Below, one piece after another: positions 40,411 through 52,200 of a stretch of 64,000 nt of DNA. The position numbers were made by a program, and so were the translations under genes. The stretch is from Archilochus colubris (taxonomy: Eukaryota; Chordata; Aves; Apodiformes; Trochilidae). The DNA is taken from contig CM041084.1 in assembly GCA_023079485.1 (NCBI GenBank), forward strand, positions 23,712,609 to 23,776,608. Reading direction: 5' to 3'. A model generated the notes under the pieces. That model was not told where the DNA came from. It ran no database searches and saw nothing but the letters and a program-made list of their open reading frames with translations. How positions within the stretch are numbered: position 1 is the first letter of the stretch; each line of letters begins with the position of its first letter.

Positions 40411-41560
40411 ACCCGCCGCTGCGGCGGGGCAGAGCTCTTATACTCCCCTTCTTTTTCCGTTTCCCTCCCCTATTTCTGACGGCGGTGACAACCAGGGTCT
40501 GCCCCCGGGTAGCCTCCTCTCCGCCGCTCGCTGGACCTCCCGCGGTTCTCCCTGCCGGGGCCGGCGGGCAGGCGGCGAACTTGCCGGAACTTACGGTGGC
40601 AGCGCTGCCGGCGCTGGCGCGGCACCTTCCCCAGCCTCCCGTCACCTCGAGCCACCTCCGCGGCGGTTCGGCCCCCGCACCGGTGCGGTCCGGACGGCTC
40701 CTCACTGCTCGGAGGGGCGCATGGCGCCGTCCGCTCCCTGACACATGGCCTGTGGGTCCCCGCGTCCCGGAGGGGGCGGACGGGCCGAAGACTTCAGCCA
40801 ACGCACGGGCAGACACTGGTCAGGGCCAAGCCCCTCCGGCGGGGCTGTGCCTCGGGAAGCATCTGCCTGCCCCCTCCCGCGACGGTCCTACCCCACGCTC
40901 CCCCCCGGCCGCCGGCGGGGCTTCGCGCCGACGTCGGCGCGGGGCGGACGGAGAGCGCCCGGCGGCGGAGCCTCCTCCACGCCCGCCTCCCTGAGGCTCC
41001 CGGCCGCCTGCTGCCGGAGGGGCATCCGCGCAGGAGCCGCCGCTGCGCTGACGGGCGGGGCGGTGAGGAGCTGGGGACCGCCCGGCCCCGCGGAGGAGGA
41101 GGTGGTAGCAGGACCCTGCCCATGGCCGCAAGCCCTTTCTCCCCCTGCCCCTCCCCGGGGGTACTCGGGCCTGCGACCGGGCCCTGCCCACCTTGAGGGT
41201 GCATCACCTCGGGGCAACCCGCGCCCCTCAGCGCCGGCTCCTCGAAGAAGCACGAGTCCTGCGCGCCCACGGGCCCGGTCGGAGCCCCCCATAACCCTCC
41301 TCTTCTTGGAGAAGTTCCTCAGACCTGGCGTTTCGGCTCCATTTCGAGCACTTTTCGGGAGAACTGGGGGCGCGGAGGGCGAGACCTCGCCGCTCGGGCA
41401 CCGGGGCGGGCGAAGCGCTTCCCCGACCGTGGGGCATCAGCAGAGCCCGGGCTGCTGGGGTGCGCCCTGCCTGTCCTGGGGATGCAGCCTCACTTTCCTC
41501 CGTCTGCTCCGCCTCCTCCGCGGCTCTTCTAGCTTGAGTGAACCATTTACCTACCGTCCA
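40200..41560. promoter_or_regulatory. CpG island, the only gene-promoter-like region in the window
   Basis: About 1.3 kb of very GC-rich sequence with undepleted CpG, in sharp contrast to AT-rich flanks. Unmethylated islands of this kind normally mark the promoter and first exon of housekeeping or developmental vertebrate genes. GC-box-like GGGCGG and GGGGCGG runs (for example near 40940 and 41055) and a 16-bp perfect palindrome with a central GACGTC (40925-40940) are visible. Several frames are open at once on both strands (for example 40745-41704 plus, 319 codons; 40292-40816 minus, 174 codons). Their products are low-complexity G/P/R/A sequence, the normal result of few stop codons in GC-rich DNA, so none is called a gene. 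Direction is uncertain. Minus-strand TATA and donor signals favour leftward transcription, but bidirectional use is possible. Confidence 0.9.
40436..40442 (-). promoter_or_regulatory. TATA-like element, minus strand
   Basis: TATAAGA on the minus strand inside GC-rich sequence, placed correctly for a start site near 40410 and upstream of the donor at 40189. Such a motif is unlikely in so GC-rich a segment, but many CpG-island promoters lack TATA boxes, so it may be fortuitous. Confidence 0.35.
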
Positions 41561-44081
41561 TCGAACTGGGGAAGACCAGCAAGGGTGGCCGCAGCATTCA
41601 CCAGACGGCAAAGTCACGGAAATTATCGTTTCTGCTCCAGAAGTTATGTAAACGTTTTAAACAGCAGGAGAAGACGAGGAAGACCCAATGCTGAGCCCCT
41701 CTAGTCTCCTCAGAAGGGCAGCCCCCTGCCACGCGGGTATCCAGAGACAACTGCGCCAACACCCCCTACGTTGCAGGAGAGCAAGTGCATGAAGTGTTTC
41801 AAGGGAGGACTTGTCTGCCGTGACTGTTCCGAGCTGCCCAATATTTAAATATCCGGAGAGTCACAGTAAGGCTGGGAGAGTGAGAAAATGTATGGTGATT
41901 GCACCTCTGCACTCCTGCCAAATTTCAGTGAAGAAAGCAGGTAGTAGGGTGTCTTCCCAGCAGATGGAGTCAGGAGGCAAACAAGCTTGCTAAAAAGGTA
42001 CCACCACCAGGCTAAGAATAGCTTTCTTGCTTCCTATCTCTGCTCCAAGGACGTTTATGCCATCAAATAAAGAACTTTGATACGGCTTTAAGTTATTTGG
42101 GTTCTTGCTGAATGGAAAGTGCTATTATTTAAGTGCTTCTCAAGTGGTTTTCTGCCACATACTGCGTTCTCTTGCAGACTACACTCAAATTTAACATCCT
42201 GCCCTTCTGATACTGCTCTGCGTGCAAACCCTGACGACTGCCTTTCTGCCGACTTGCTCGTAGCTCGGGCTGTGCTGAGCAGGGAGGGAGGGAGAGGAGC
42301 AGGGGAGCATAGTGCTGAGAAAGAGGTGCTGGGTTGGGCACTCACTAATTTCCAGGAAAAAGTAATGTCTTGCCACTTTTTTCCAGCAGCTATTTGAAAG
42401 CTTGCCTCTAGATATTATCATCAAATAAATTTGTCTTCCTTAGGATAAACTGGGGTGAGGATAGAAAGGAGGGAAGATAATAATTCTAAACATTCGAAGG
42501 AATACTGACTGAGGTGAATGACCATCCCTTTAAAATTTGAACCTTCATGGTAGGTTTCCCCCATGACTCTTAGAAAGACAGCAAGAAGAATCGGTGGGAG
42601 CTGCTTTTGTGAGCTCTCATAAAATGGCACAGTTAATTGATTGCTCACAGCTTTCTTTGTCAAGAACAGCGAAGTTAGGGGAGTTTTTCATTAGTTGCAC
42701 TAGGTCTGGAGCCATGGATCAGCACCTGTAAGAACTGGTCATAGTCGTGTCACTCTCATATTCCAGATGCCCTTAGGTGGACTCAGATGAGTCTCCCATG
42801 CCCGGGACGTTTGTGGGAGAGGAACTGCTGAGAAGCAAAACCCTAAGATGAAGCCTAGGGACAATTCTCTCGTCCTGGCATTGCAGTAATAAGTTCAAAG
42901 AGAAGAAAGCTTTTTTTTCATATCAGATAGCCTGGAATATTTTCATTTCAGAGATTTTAGAGCAGAAGTGAGTGAGGGGATCAGCAATTAAGTACAGATT
43001 GCTTTAAAAGATACAGAAAGCAGCTGAACTATGCAAAGGCAGGTGATGGGCTGTTTACCAGTGGTTTCTTCCATAGCCCACCCATTTAGGGGTTTTCTGT
43101 GGTGCCAGGCTAATACCATTCTTGCTATTTTTAGAAAGCATCATATTCTCAACCACTGTTTTTATACTTATTTCAAAACAGATTCTGTTTCTCTGTTTTC
43201 TTTCTGGGTAGTGTTCATCTGCTGAAGTATAAATCTGTCATCCCATAATCTGGCAATAGCTTTTCTAAGGTTTGGGCATTTTTAAAATAAACTCCTGTTT
43301 TGTTAACCATTACCTTGCACACAGAAGTGACCCTTCCTGATTTGTTCTGCTATAAGCAATTCCATTGTGCCCCATGGGATTGCAAGCATGAGTAGTTACT
43401 ATTCGGCATGCATGTGTAATACTGACCAGGCCCGTAAATAACCACTGGAAAAAGGTTATTAACTGTACCTTGATAGTTTTATTTGTGTTTGTGCTCATAA
43501 GTCATTATGACACTTGGACTTCTGCACAAGAGGAGGCTGAGGCTTGTGTTGTGAGGTTATGGCATTGCTTCGTACATGAAAAGTTAAGAAAGTCAAAACC
43601 TATTGCAGGATTTCAGTGATTTCATTCTACTACGAAGGAAAACATTTTTGCACATACATGTTTCTGTTGTCTCATTTACACCATCTTTTTTTTTCTTAAA
43701 TATATTTTGTCTAACTTTAATGGTACTACAGGTAAGGATGCCACTTGCGAATCAGACACAGCCCTAATTTTGTTTGTCAGGGGCAAACTTTGAAACAAAA
43801 ATCCAAGTCCTGAGCTGGACCTATAAACATTAGCTGGGTCAAGATATTCCCACAATCTTTTTCAGGTGCCTGCACTGTGGGGTTTTTGGATGTGAACTAT
43901 TTCCTATCCTATTTGTGTACCCATCCTGCATAGCATGATGCACTCCATAGGAACAATCTGGAGCACAGGATCTTGAGGTAAGAGTTTGTTCACATTTAGT
44001 GTGTTTGAAGCATAGAAAAAGTGGGCATGGAGCTGTCTCTAGACCATGTAGGCAATCCTATACCCTTTTACAGACTGTGTG
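41561..44081. other. Right shoulder of the CpG island and unique DNA
   Basis: GC content falls from the island to background by about 41770. A possible plus-strand donor (ACA|GTAAGG, about 41863) could end a rightward first exon, but the match is only fair. Frames at 42088-42424 overlap on both strands and look random. No repeat recognised. Confidence 0.5.
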
Positions 44082-44275
44082 TAGTGTAATGAGGCAACCA
44101 GGTGCCCCTAATTGCCAGGTAGTGGGCATGAGCTTGTGTTAAGCCCACCTGTGCCTGATTATGGTGGGCTCCCACTGCGCATGAGCAGGACCAGGGGGCC
44201 AATAAAAGGTAGGCTTAACACAAGCTCATGCTCACTACCTGGCAATTAGTGGCACCTGGTTGCCTCATTTCACTG
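44082..44275. repeat. Long inverted repeat (foldback element), 69-bp arms and 56-bp loop
   Basis: The arms 44082-44150 and 44207-44275 are reverse complements with 64 of 69 positions matching. They begin YAGTG, followed by AATGAGGCAACCAGGTGCC on the left arm, and end in the complementary sequence on the right. The 56-bp centre (44151-44206) contains a GGGGGCCAATAAAAGG motif resembling a CCAAT/TATA combination. The structure resembles a MITE or other foldback transposon, or an LTR fragment with a palindromic region. No 2-, 5- or 8-bp target duplication is evident at the edges, so the class is unresolved. A transcript across it would fold into a hairpin of almost 70 bp. Confidence 0.85.
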
Positions 44276-47200
44276 CAACAATGAATAATATATTTGAGTT
44301 AGGGCTACTTTCTTACTTTGGATGAAAAAATGGAAGGAGTAAAAGACAACATTTGAACAAAAATGGCAATAAAATTTGCCTAATCCAGTTCAGGGTGAAA
44401 AGAACGGGAACTCACTGTGGGCTTCAACGTAAGTTAGATCAGCCCCAGTAAGACTTCCATGGGAATATTTAATTCTTTTGCACACAAATTTATAAATATG
44501 AATTTGGACTCTAGAAGTGACTTGATCCTAACTCTGCCTGCCTGTAAACATGTCATCTCTTTGAGCAGGAAATTGCTTTGTTTCTAGAAACCTGAAAAGC
44601 AAGATTTATGTATTTATCCAACATCAAACATCTCATTAGAATGATGTACAAATTGTCTTAATGTCACAATACATTTATTTCAGTCATTTGCTTAATGTAC
44701 AATAATTTCAATCAGTTTCTTAATGCACAATAAAACATAGGTAATTATATTTTCCTCCTTGCTTAAATTTCTGGGTTTAATTTATGTTATTTAATATATC
44801 CAAATATTGATTCTTCAGTTCATGTCTCTGGACACTTTTAGAGGCTCTCCAAAACATTTTGGAATGAGAGAATAAAGAGATATATGCCTTTGAAAGGGAA
44901 GGTTCTTTTTTTTAAAGGAAAAAACCTTCAATAATTTATCAGGAAACACAAAAGCACAAAGCTGGAAATTAAAAATACAAAATTATTACTTGTACTCATG
45001 TTTTCAAAGAAAAAAATAATAGACTTCCTAATTAGATATTTCAGTTGTTAGTATTTATACTGTATTAAATTTTATATGCAGAGGAGACTATTTTGATTTA
45101 GCAATTAGCAATATATGCTTTCATTAGTAGAGAACTCAGTAATTATACACATTGGGAACCAAAACACAGTAGGCTTTGCTTGCTCTGCATTCAGAAAGGA
45201 AAGGGAAAGCAAACAGGGTAATGAAAACCTAGGCAACATTTCCACAGAGCAACCTCCAGAACGAGCAGGTATTTTACAGCACCACTCAGAAGCTGATACC
45301 CTGGGCCTCTCCAGGCCAGTGTGTAGCTTGACATGATTCTAGAGAGAACCTCAGCCATGCTTCAAAAGTAAGAGCTTTTTGGAAAACAAAATGAACTGAC
45401 AGCTGCTAAGATTATCTTCCCTGGTATATACTGCATATAAATAATAAAATATTGTAGCTTATACAAATCTTCTCTGGAAACTTTTAAAAGAGCCCAATGA
45501 AATTTCTGCAAACCACCAGCAGGCATATTTCATAAATCAAACATACTTGTAAGGTTCCATCAACATCATCTTTGCACTGACTGATTCACTAATGTATTTT
45601 TAATATAAAAGTTTTCTTATTATTTAGACTATTAACATATTATCTATGTTAATACTCAAGATTCATCTATGTACTCCTTTACAGATAAAATTTCATATCT
45701 TTGTTAGAATGGCCCAGGCCCTGTGTATCATTCAGGCTTTACTTATCCCCTCAAACTAGGTTTTAAGAAAAACTAAAGCAGTGCTATGACTTCGTATTGT
45801 GAACAAAAGTGAATTTTGCCTCAAATTCTTTATTTTACTAGATGGAAATTTTTGTCATAAGTCTGACCAGCTCATTTTAAAAAGTCACATTGCCTGAAAA
45901 ATGGAAATGTAGTAGTCACATAGCTGACTAAGACCCAGCTCTTGACAGTAAGTGTAGTCTTCATCATTCTCAGTACCATCATTGGTTTGTCACTCAGGTT
46001 GACATGTCTAAACAACAGACAGGGTTGCCTGTCTGTCCAAAGAAGTGGTGCATAGCAATCCCCTGATGGTGGTTGTCAAAATTCTCCTGCAGCAGTGGAG
46101 GAGTAACTCATGGGGTTGACAGGGTACAGGTGTTAATCAAAATCTTTCGGGGGAGACACTGCTGTCTCTGATCAATAAAATGCCTCCCAGAGTCTTAGGA
46201 CTATGTACACATCACATATTTGAGCAATGTGAAGGGAGATGCCTTATGCAGAGTTTTTCACAATATCATATAATTTATGAAAGTTGGGAATTTTTTCATC
46301 TGCCTTTGTGACTGACTATCAATATCACAGTCACATTAGAGAAGAAATCCTCTGGATTTTTTCCCTAGTTTTTAAAGTAAAGCTTAAATAGGCAGAATTA
46401 AATTCAAATGGGTTGCCAATTTTATTCAGTATTGAGAGACAAGTGCAGCTGAGTTGATGAGGCAAAGGTTCAGATGAGCAGAAATATCTGTATTCCCTCA
46501 TAGTCTTTCCTTCTTGACTTTGCAGACTGTAAAAAATCTGGAATCTGTGGAATAGGGACTAATTTTCAGCATTTCATCCAGCATCATAATTATAACCTAC
46601 GTTAGTCTAGAGAGTTTGATTAGCATGACAAGATCAGTTACTACTTTTATATTTAACCTTTCTGTAAGGAATGTGGAACATAATTATGAGTAGATCTGTA
46701 AATATACAGCACATACTGAAGACAGTAGAGTGAGAATGTTTGCATCTGAAAGGGCTTAAATTTGGGTTCTGGTGACAGAACAAGTGGGAGACTGCATGTA
46801 CTGTGGACAAATTCTAGCATAGAGAAGGAAACTGTCAGGAAGGCACTGCAGAGACAAGACATATGCTTGTCATGTTGATTCATGTAACTTGGAACTTTCC
46901 CATCCTCACTTCCCCTGTTATTTTCCTCTCGTTTCTCTTCACACATGCACACAAGCATAAGTACACATTTGTGCCAGCAGTGTTATTGATGGACTATCTT
47001 TGACACTGGTTTTCCTCTAACAGCTTCCCATTTAAATATCAGCAGTCAAACTTTTAGCAGAAACTAAATGGGGTCACTGGGGTCAGATGCTCAGAGCAAC
47101 CTGCAAATCAAAGAACTTGAGGGGAATATCTGAGTGTAAAAAAGTTGTTCACCTTCATTTGAACTTAATGTTTCACTTTGTATGTTGTATGGCTGTCCAG

Positions 47201-49236
47201 GATGTGCCTCTGAGGTCTACCTTAATTTCATCTCATTTTCTCTTAATATATAAATGAAATCACATGCAGAGGTCTCACATTCATCTTGAGTTTCTGAAAA
47301 GGCACTGTAAGACTGGTCTTTCTTCAGCCAATTAAAAGAGATATAGAGACATGGTGCAGAGAGACACCTGGCTCTAGAGCTTCCAGGCATTAAAATCTAA
47401 GATCTCCTAGAGAAACCTCATTTTCTCTGGCAATTTTTATACTCCCATTCTATCTATATTTTGTGGTTTTGGGGTACAACCCTCTCCTTAGTTCTTATCT
47501 AAGTCTTTGCAAGCAGTCACACTTAAAATACTTCTCAGTGTCCTGTGTTTGAACAAACTATTATTCCAAAGGAACAGCAACATTTGGAAAGGGAGGAGAT
47601 GCAGAAGCACTCACCTTTTTAAGTCCAAACCAGTTATTTTAGCTATTGCCATATATTGAGAAGGAAGAGTGTTGGAAGTTTTCACTCAGAGGGCTGCGAA
47701 TGCAATTCAGTCTTGGCCCAACAACATCCTTTCTCTTTGGATTCTGGACCTTGTCTGTAGGAGAAACTTGGAAATAGTTTCAAGGGTGTTTTTTAAATAC
47801 CAGTAAGTGAAAAACCTAAAAATGTGTACATAAATAACAAATGTCCAAATTGCTATTGGAAAATAAATCTTCTGCCATGATTTCCTATGTGATGTGTGTT
47901 TAATGCATTTTTAAAAAATGAAATTTCTTTTAAAGTGTTACTTTTTGCCACTATGTACTAAGAAAAAAAGTCATGTTTTTTTAGTACTGTTATGTTCTGA
48001 AGCTGTGTTTCACCTCATGGAGGTTTAACAAGGTTCATCTTCTCAAATTTGCCAGTGCCTAATTTCTATCACTTAACTTACAGTTCTTCAAAGTGTGAAA
48101 ATAATCCAAATTCAGGCAGCAAGTATACCAGGGGCTTTCATCTCTCTCCACACTCAGGTTTGCACACATACACAACTATATCTTTATTCTAGCAATACTA
48201 TTGATCCATCTTTTTTGCAATTAAATCTTATCAGCTGAACTGTGAACACAAGTTAATGTGATCAGTGATAGCTGAACACTCAAAGGAGGCTGTAAATCAC
48301 AGAAGAAAATTTAAGAGAAGTGTGTTTAAATTTTATGGTCTTTATTTAAGCACATAGTATGAATTCAGTATTTAGAATTTCCATACATTCTTTCTAAAGA
48401 GGGTCATTTCATCATGTTTAGGATGTGGTGGGATCAGTTTGAGTGCATGTCAATCTAATGCAAATCCTGATCCTTTCTGCAGGTGGACATTATCTGCCTG
48501 AATGGAACATCACAGAACTCACTTTGCTTGTGTCTGGTTGCAGGCTCAGAGATTATTTTTCCTTGTGGTTTACCCATCCAGACTTCAGTATTGGGTGATG
48601 ATTAATGGATTTTGTTGAGGCATGGAAATTGGCTTGCTGCATGTCTTTACAAGATCTGGTCCTTAGAAGCTGAATTGGAAGCTGATGATCGGTAACATTT
48701 AATACCCAAATGAAGTGTTTAATATTATTTGCATACTTATTAGATCATAATGAAAACTGAGGCATTTGTGGATTGCATTCTTTCTAACAGTGTTGCTATT
48801 TGCAGTGCCCTGCAAGAGTCTCAGATGCTGTGTGGTATGGAATATGTTTCAGATGACACAATTTGTATTAAAGGTCTAGCAAATTAATTTGAAGGTGTTT
48901 CCAATCCATTCCAAGGAATATCAGGTAGAATATAATTCCCTTCTTGCCAAAATAACATCAGTCACACATCACCAGTACCATATATGTCATTTACTAACAG
49001 TATGCACAAGATGTTGAGTGGGATATTGCTGTAAGTGCACTTTACTGTCCAGTACAGCTTATAAATTGTTCAAGAGATATTCTTTCATCTGTTCAAGACT
49101 CAGGAAAGCTTTTTCCTGTAAGGTGAAGGACTCTGCTTTTTTTCCTGATGTTGCTTTATGTTTTGGTGGGGTTTTTTTTCCAGGAAGTTGAGAATGCAGA
49201 AAATATTTAGAAGAGGGGACTATAGACATTGTTTGA
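44276..49236. other. Unique AT-rich DNA, no gene seen
   Basis: A perfect 9-bp stem with a 4-nt loop (acagacagg/cctgtctgt) lies at 46015-46036, too small to call a structured RNA. The longest frame is 46653-46958 minus (101 codons, non-ATG start), with no recognisable domain. An octamer-like ATTTGCAT lies near 48728. Confidence 0.55.
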
Positions 49237-49260
49237 TTTTTTTTTTTTTTTTTTTTTTTT
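49237..49260 (-). repeat. Homopolymer T24 (A24 on the minus strand)
   Basis: An uninterrupted run of 24 T. It could be a simple replication-slippage tract or the poly-A tail of a minus-strand retroposed RNA. The 200 bp to its right show no recognisable mRNA or SINE body, and processed retrocopies are rare in birds because CR1 does not use poly-A tails. Confidence 0.9.
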
Positions 49261-52200
49261 GTAAGTCTTGGGAAGCTGCTGGAGATCTTTGTGCCCAAAG
49301 GAGAAGGCAATTATATAAGATGAGTTTTCTTACTGTAAGAAAGTGTTTAGTTCTGAAAAGAAAGAAATCCAAACACTGGAGGTTTGTATAGTGGGACCAT
49401 GTTTAGGGTTTGTTGCAAAGAATTTTTTCCTCTGAGTTCACAGCATTCAGGTCAGGAGATTATATTTTGATTCAGCAACTGTAAGGGTGTTCTTCAAATA
49501 CAAAGTGAATGAAGAATCCATCTGTTTTTTTTTCCCCTTGCTTTTCATGTTAGGAACTCTACCTATGGATTGTTATCCTTTGCTAATTTATAGCCTTTTC
49601 CCCCTTCTGCTGAGTCTTATTTTCTTCCTCCTTTTCTCCACTTTGATGGCAGATCAAAATAGCCTCTTGAAGAACAGGGTCAAATTTTGAACAATACCCC
49701 TGGTATACTTTTAATACATTCTTCCTGCAAGCCAAGTTACTTGATAAATTTCTAGAAGCCAGTTTATCCAGTTTCATACTGTATTAGCAGGCTCCCAAGT
49801 AAGAGTGCAATTCTGCTATTTGACATCAACTGCATTAAAAATTTTTGTAGAGAGGGTGAAAAGCTCAGTCTGTGTGCCAACCATGTTTTATATCCCAGCT
49901 CTTTTGCTCTTCCTTGCATTGAGACTTTCCTTGCTAGGTGACAACCTATTCACTCATGCTTTAGGCTGTTTTCCATTGAGTTCTGAAAGAATTTCAATTA
50001 AAATTTTGTGCTAGGAAGAGCACATCAATTTGGTAGGGTTCAGTTGTCACTTCACTGTCATTTGTCATTTCACTGATGTGTGTTCCTGTCTTTATGGTTT
50101 TGGGCTGCACAGATTTCAGAGATCTTGTACTTTTGAAAGAATAATCAAATTGGAATAAACTATAAATCTCTATAACAGAATGGAAATCTCCTGGTCTCAT
50201 GCTACAGAGAGGATTTTGGTAAGTTAGCAATAAATTTATTAAATATATCATCTGAAACAAGTGTATTTCAGCCATCGCCAGTGCCTGCTTGCTGACCAAA
50301 CAGGCCATCTTTACATATGCCCTCTATCCTGGATTTACTTATCCCTGTCCTATGCTTCCTATCCCTTTGTCTATCAGTGCTCTTGGCTGTAGGGATGCTG
50401 AAACTGATAACAGAAAATCAGCCTCCTGTGCTACTTAGTTATTTTCTTACCCAGCAGTTCTGTAAAGTTCTAGACAATGTTTTTTCTGATATATTGTCAT
50501 GATTTTTAAACAGAAGGAGATGACTTTCACCTATGTCTTTGACTCATGTTTCAGAGTGTGGCAGTGTGACTTTTCCAGAACCTTGGGATAAAACTGTCTA
50601 CTTCTTGCATTACAGATACTCAAATGATTCTGCAGTCTCCCAGTCCCTACAGATATGTTTGCTGATCACAGCAGACTTGACTAGAATAAGTAGGGGAAGC
50701 TTCCTCTTCAGGTAGGACAACTATTGATGTGCTGATTAAACAGAAAGATTGAAAAGAAATCTTTGTATTGCCCAGTTGTGTTCTCAAGCTCCAGTTCTTT
50801 CTTCCAGTCCTTCTTCATAGTTCGCAGGTTCAACAAACTGCACCAAATTCTTTCTGAGCCCTGAGGAAATCATCTTTGTAGGACTTTGGCACCTTTTTGC
50901 AGACTTGCCTTCTGCTTCCAGCCTTTCCTGCTTGCTCTCTGCCTCAGAGCAAAAGTTTGCCCAAGCTCACCCTGCTCTGTCCCTTCTAAGGACTCCTCTG
51001 CTCTCCAGAGGAGTTATGCTGAACTCAGAATAACTGTAATAATTTATGCACTGCTCCCCACCATTACTGCCTCCCTAGCAGCCCATGAGATGTTGAGATA
51101 TGGCAAAGCAGAGTCAGATATTATATTATTGCACATGGGTGTGTACACCAAAGTTTTTAAATGCTTATAGCTCTTCACACAACTTTAACTGAATGCACTT
51201 TTTATAACTAAATTAATTTATTACAACTAATAATATTTTTCCCCTTTCCCTTGTTTGATGTAATATTTGAGAGAAGATCCTATTTCTGTTTATAAAACCA
51301 GTCTCTTTCACTCCAAATTTCTGCAGCATGGAAATTGTTATAAGGGTGTTTTCTGATGCCTCTGCAGAATGACATATTCTCCTTGCTTCTCTCAGGGAAT
51401 TTATAGATAAGGCTTAGCAATCTTTTTAAGAGGCATTTGCATGTTGGCCACTAATGGTCTATTCCATGTTTTCATTAAAAAACCATTTAAAATACCATTT
51501 ATTCCTTAGAGCATTGATAAGAGTGCAGATTTACCCAGCCAGTGCTTGTGTTCTAGAAATTTAGTTTCTGACTGATTCAATGACTGCAGAGAGAGTAAAG
51601 GTGGTGCCAGATACAGGTTTTAAAGTTCTCAGGAAGATGTATGAACCCAACCTAGGAACTTGGCATCTTGGATCTGCCTCTTCCTCCAAATGATTATATG
51701 CTCTTGGAAGTAAAGGTAGCACCACTCTTTTGAGCAGAAGCCTTATATGTGGAATCCATGAGCACATGGATGCATTTCCCTGCAACTATGAAAAAGATTC
51801 CTGACAGGAAATGGCTTAGAAATCATCCCAGTTGTCTGCATTTTCTCACCAGCCAGTTAAAGGCTGTTTCTCACTGAAGAGAGTGCGTATGGTGGGTTCC
51901 TGTTTATCTTCTCATGTGCTTTGGCTCACCATTTTGAAGTTCCTAATCTGGACACACAGCAAGAGATCTTGGATGAGTGCTGGATCTCCAACACTCTGAA
52001 AGTCCTTTACCAATTCTGCTTTCAGCACCTATGTTGTAGATTTTGGTGAGGTTTTAAAATAAAAGTTCATTTTTTTCTAACTTGACATTCATAGATTAGA
52101 AACCTATCACCTTTCATTTTTATAAGATACCTCTAGCATCTCTTTGGAATTGGATTTTAATTCTTTTGTTCTTAATTGTTTTTATATGCTTCTCTTGCCC

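Noticed and set aside
40292..41292. Minus-strand GC-rich frames of 123-174 codons
   Set aside because: Same compositional artefact. Some start at GTG or other non-ATG codons, and none shows a recognisable N terminus or domain.
40745..41704. 319-codon plus-strand frame, the longest in the window
   Set aside because: It lies in a CpG island where stop codons are rare, several other frames are open at the same place on both strands, and the product is low-complexity P/G/R/A without a domain.
46015..46036. Perfect 9-bp stem with 4-nt loop as a possible small RNA hairpin
   Set aside because: Too short for a microRNA precursor and expected by chance in a window of this size.
49237..49400. T24 tract as the tail of a processed pseudogene on the minus strand
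   Set aside because: No recognisable mRNA body adjoins it and no target duplication was found; a slippage tract is simpler.
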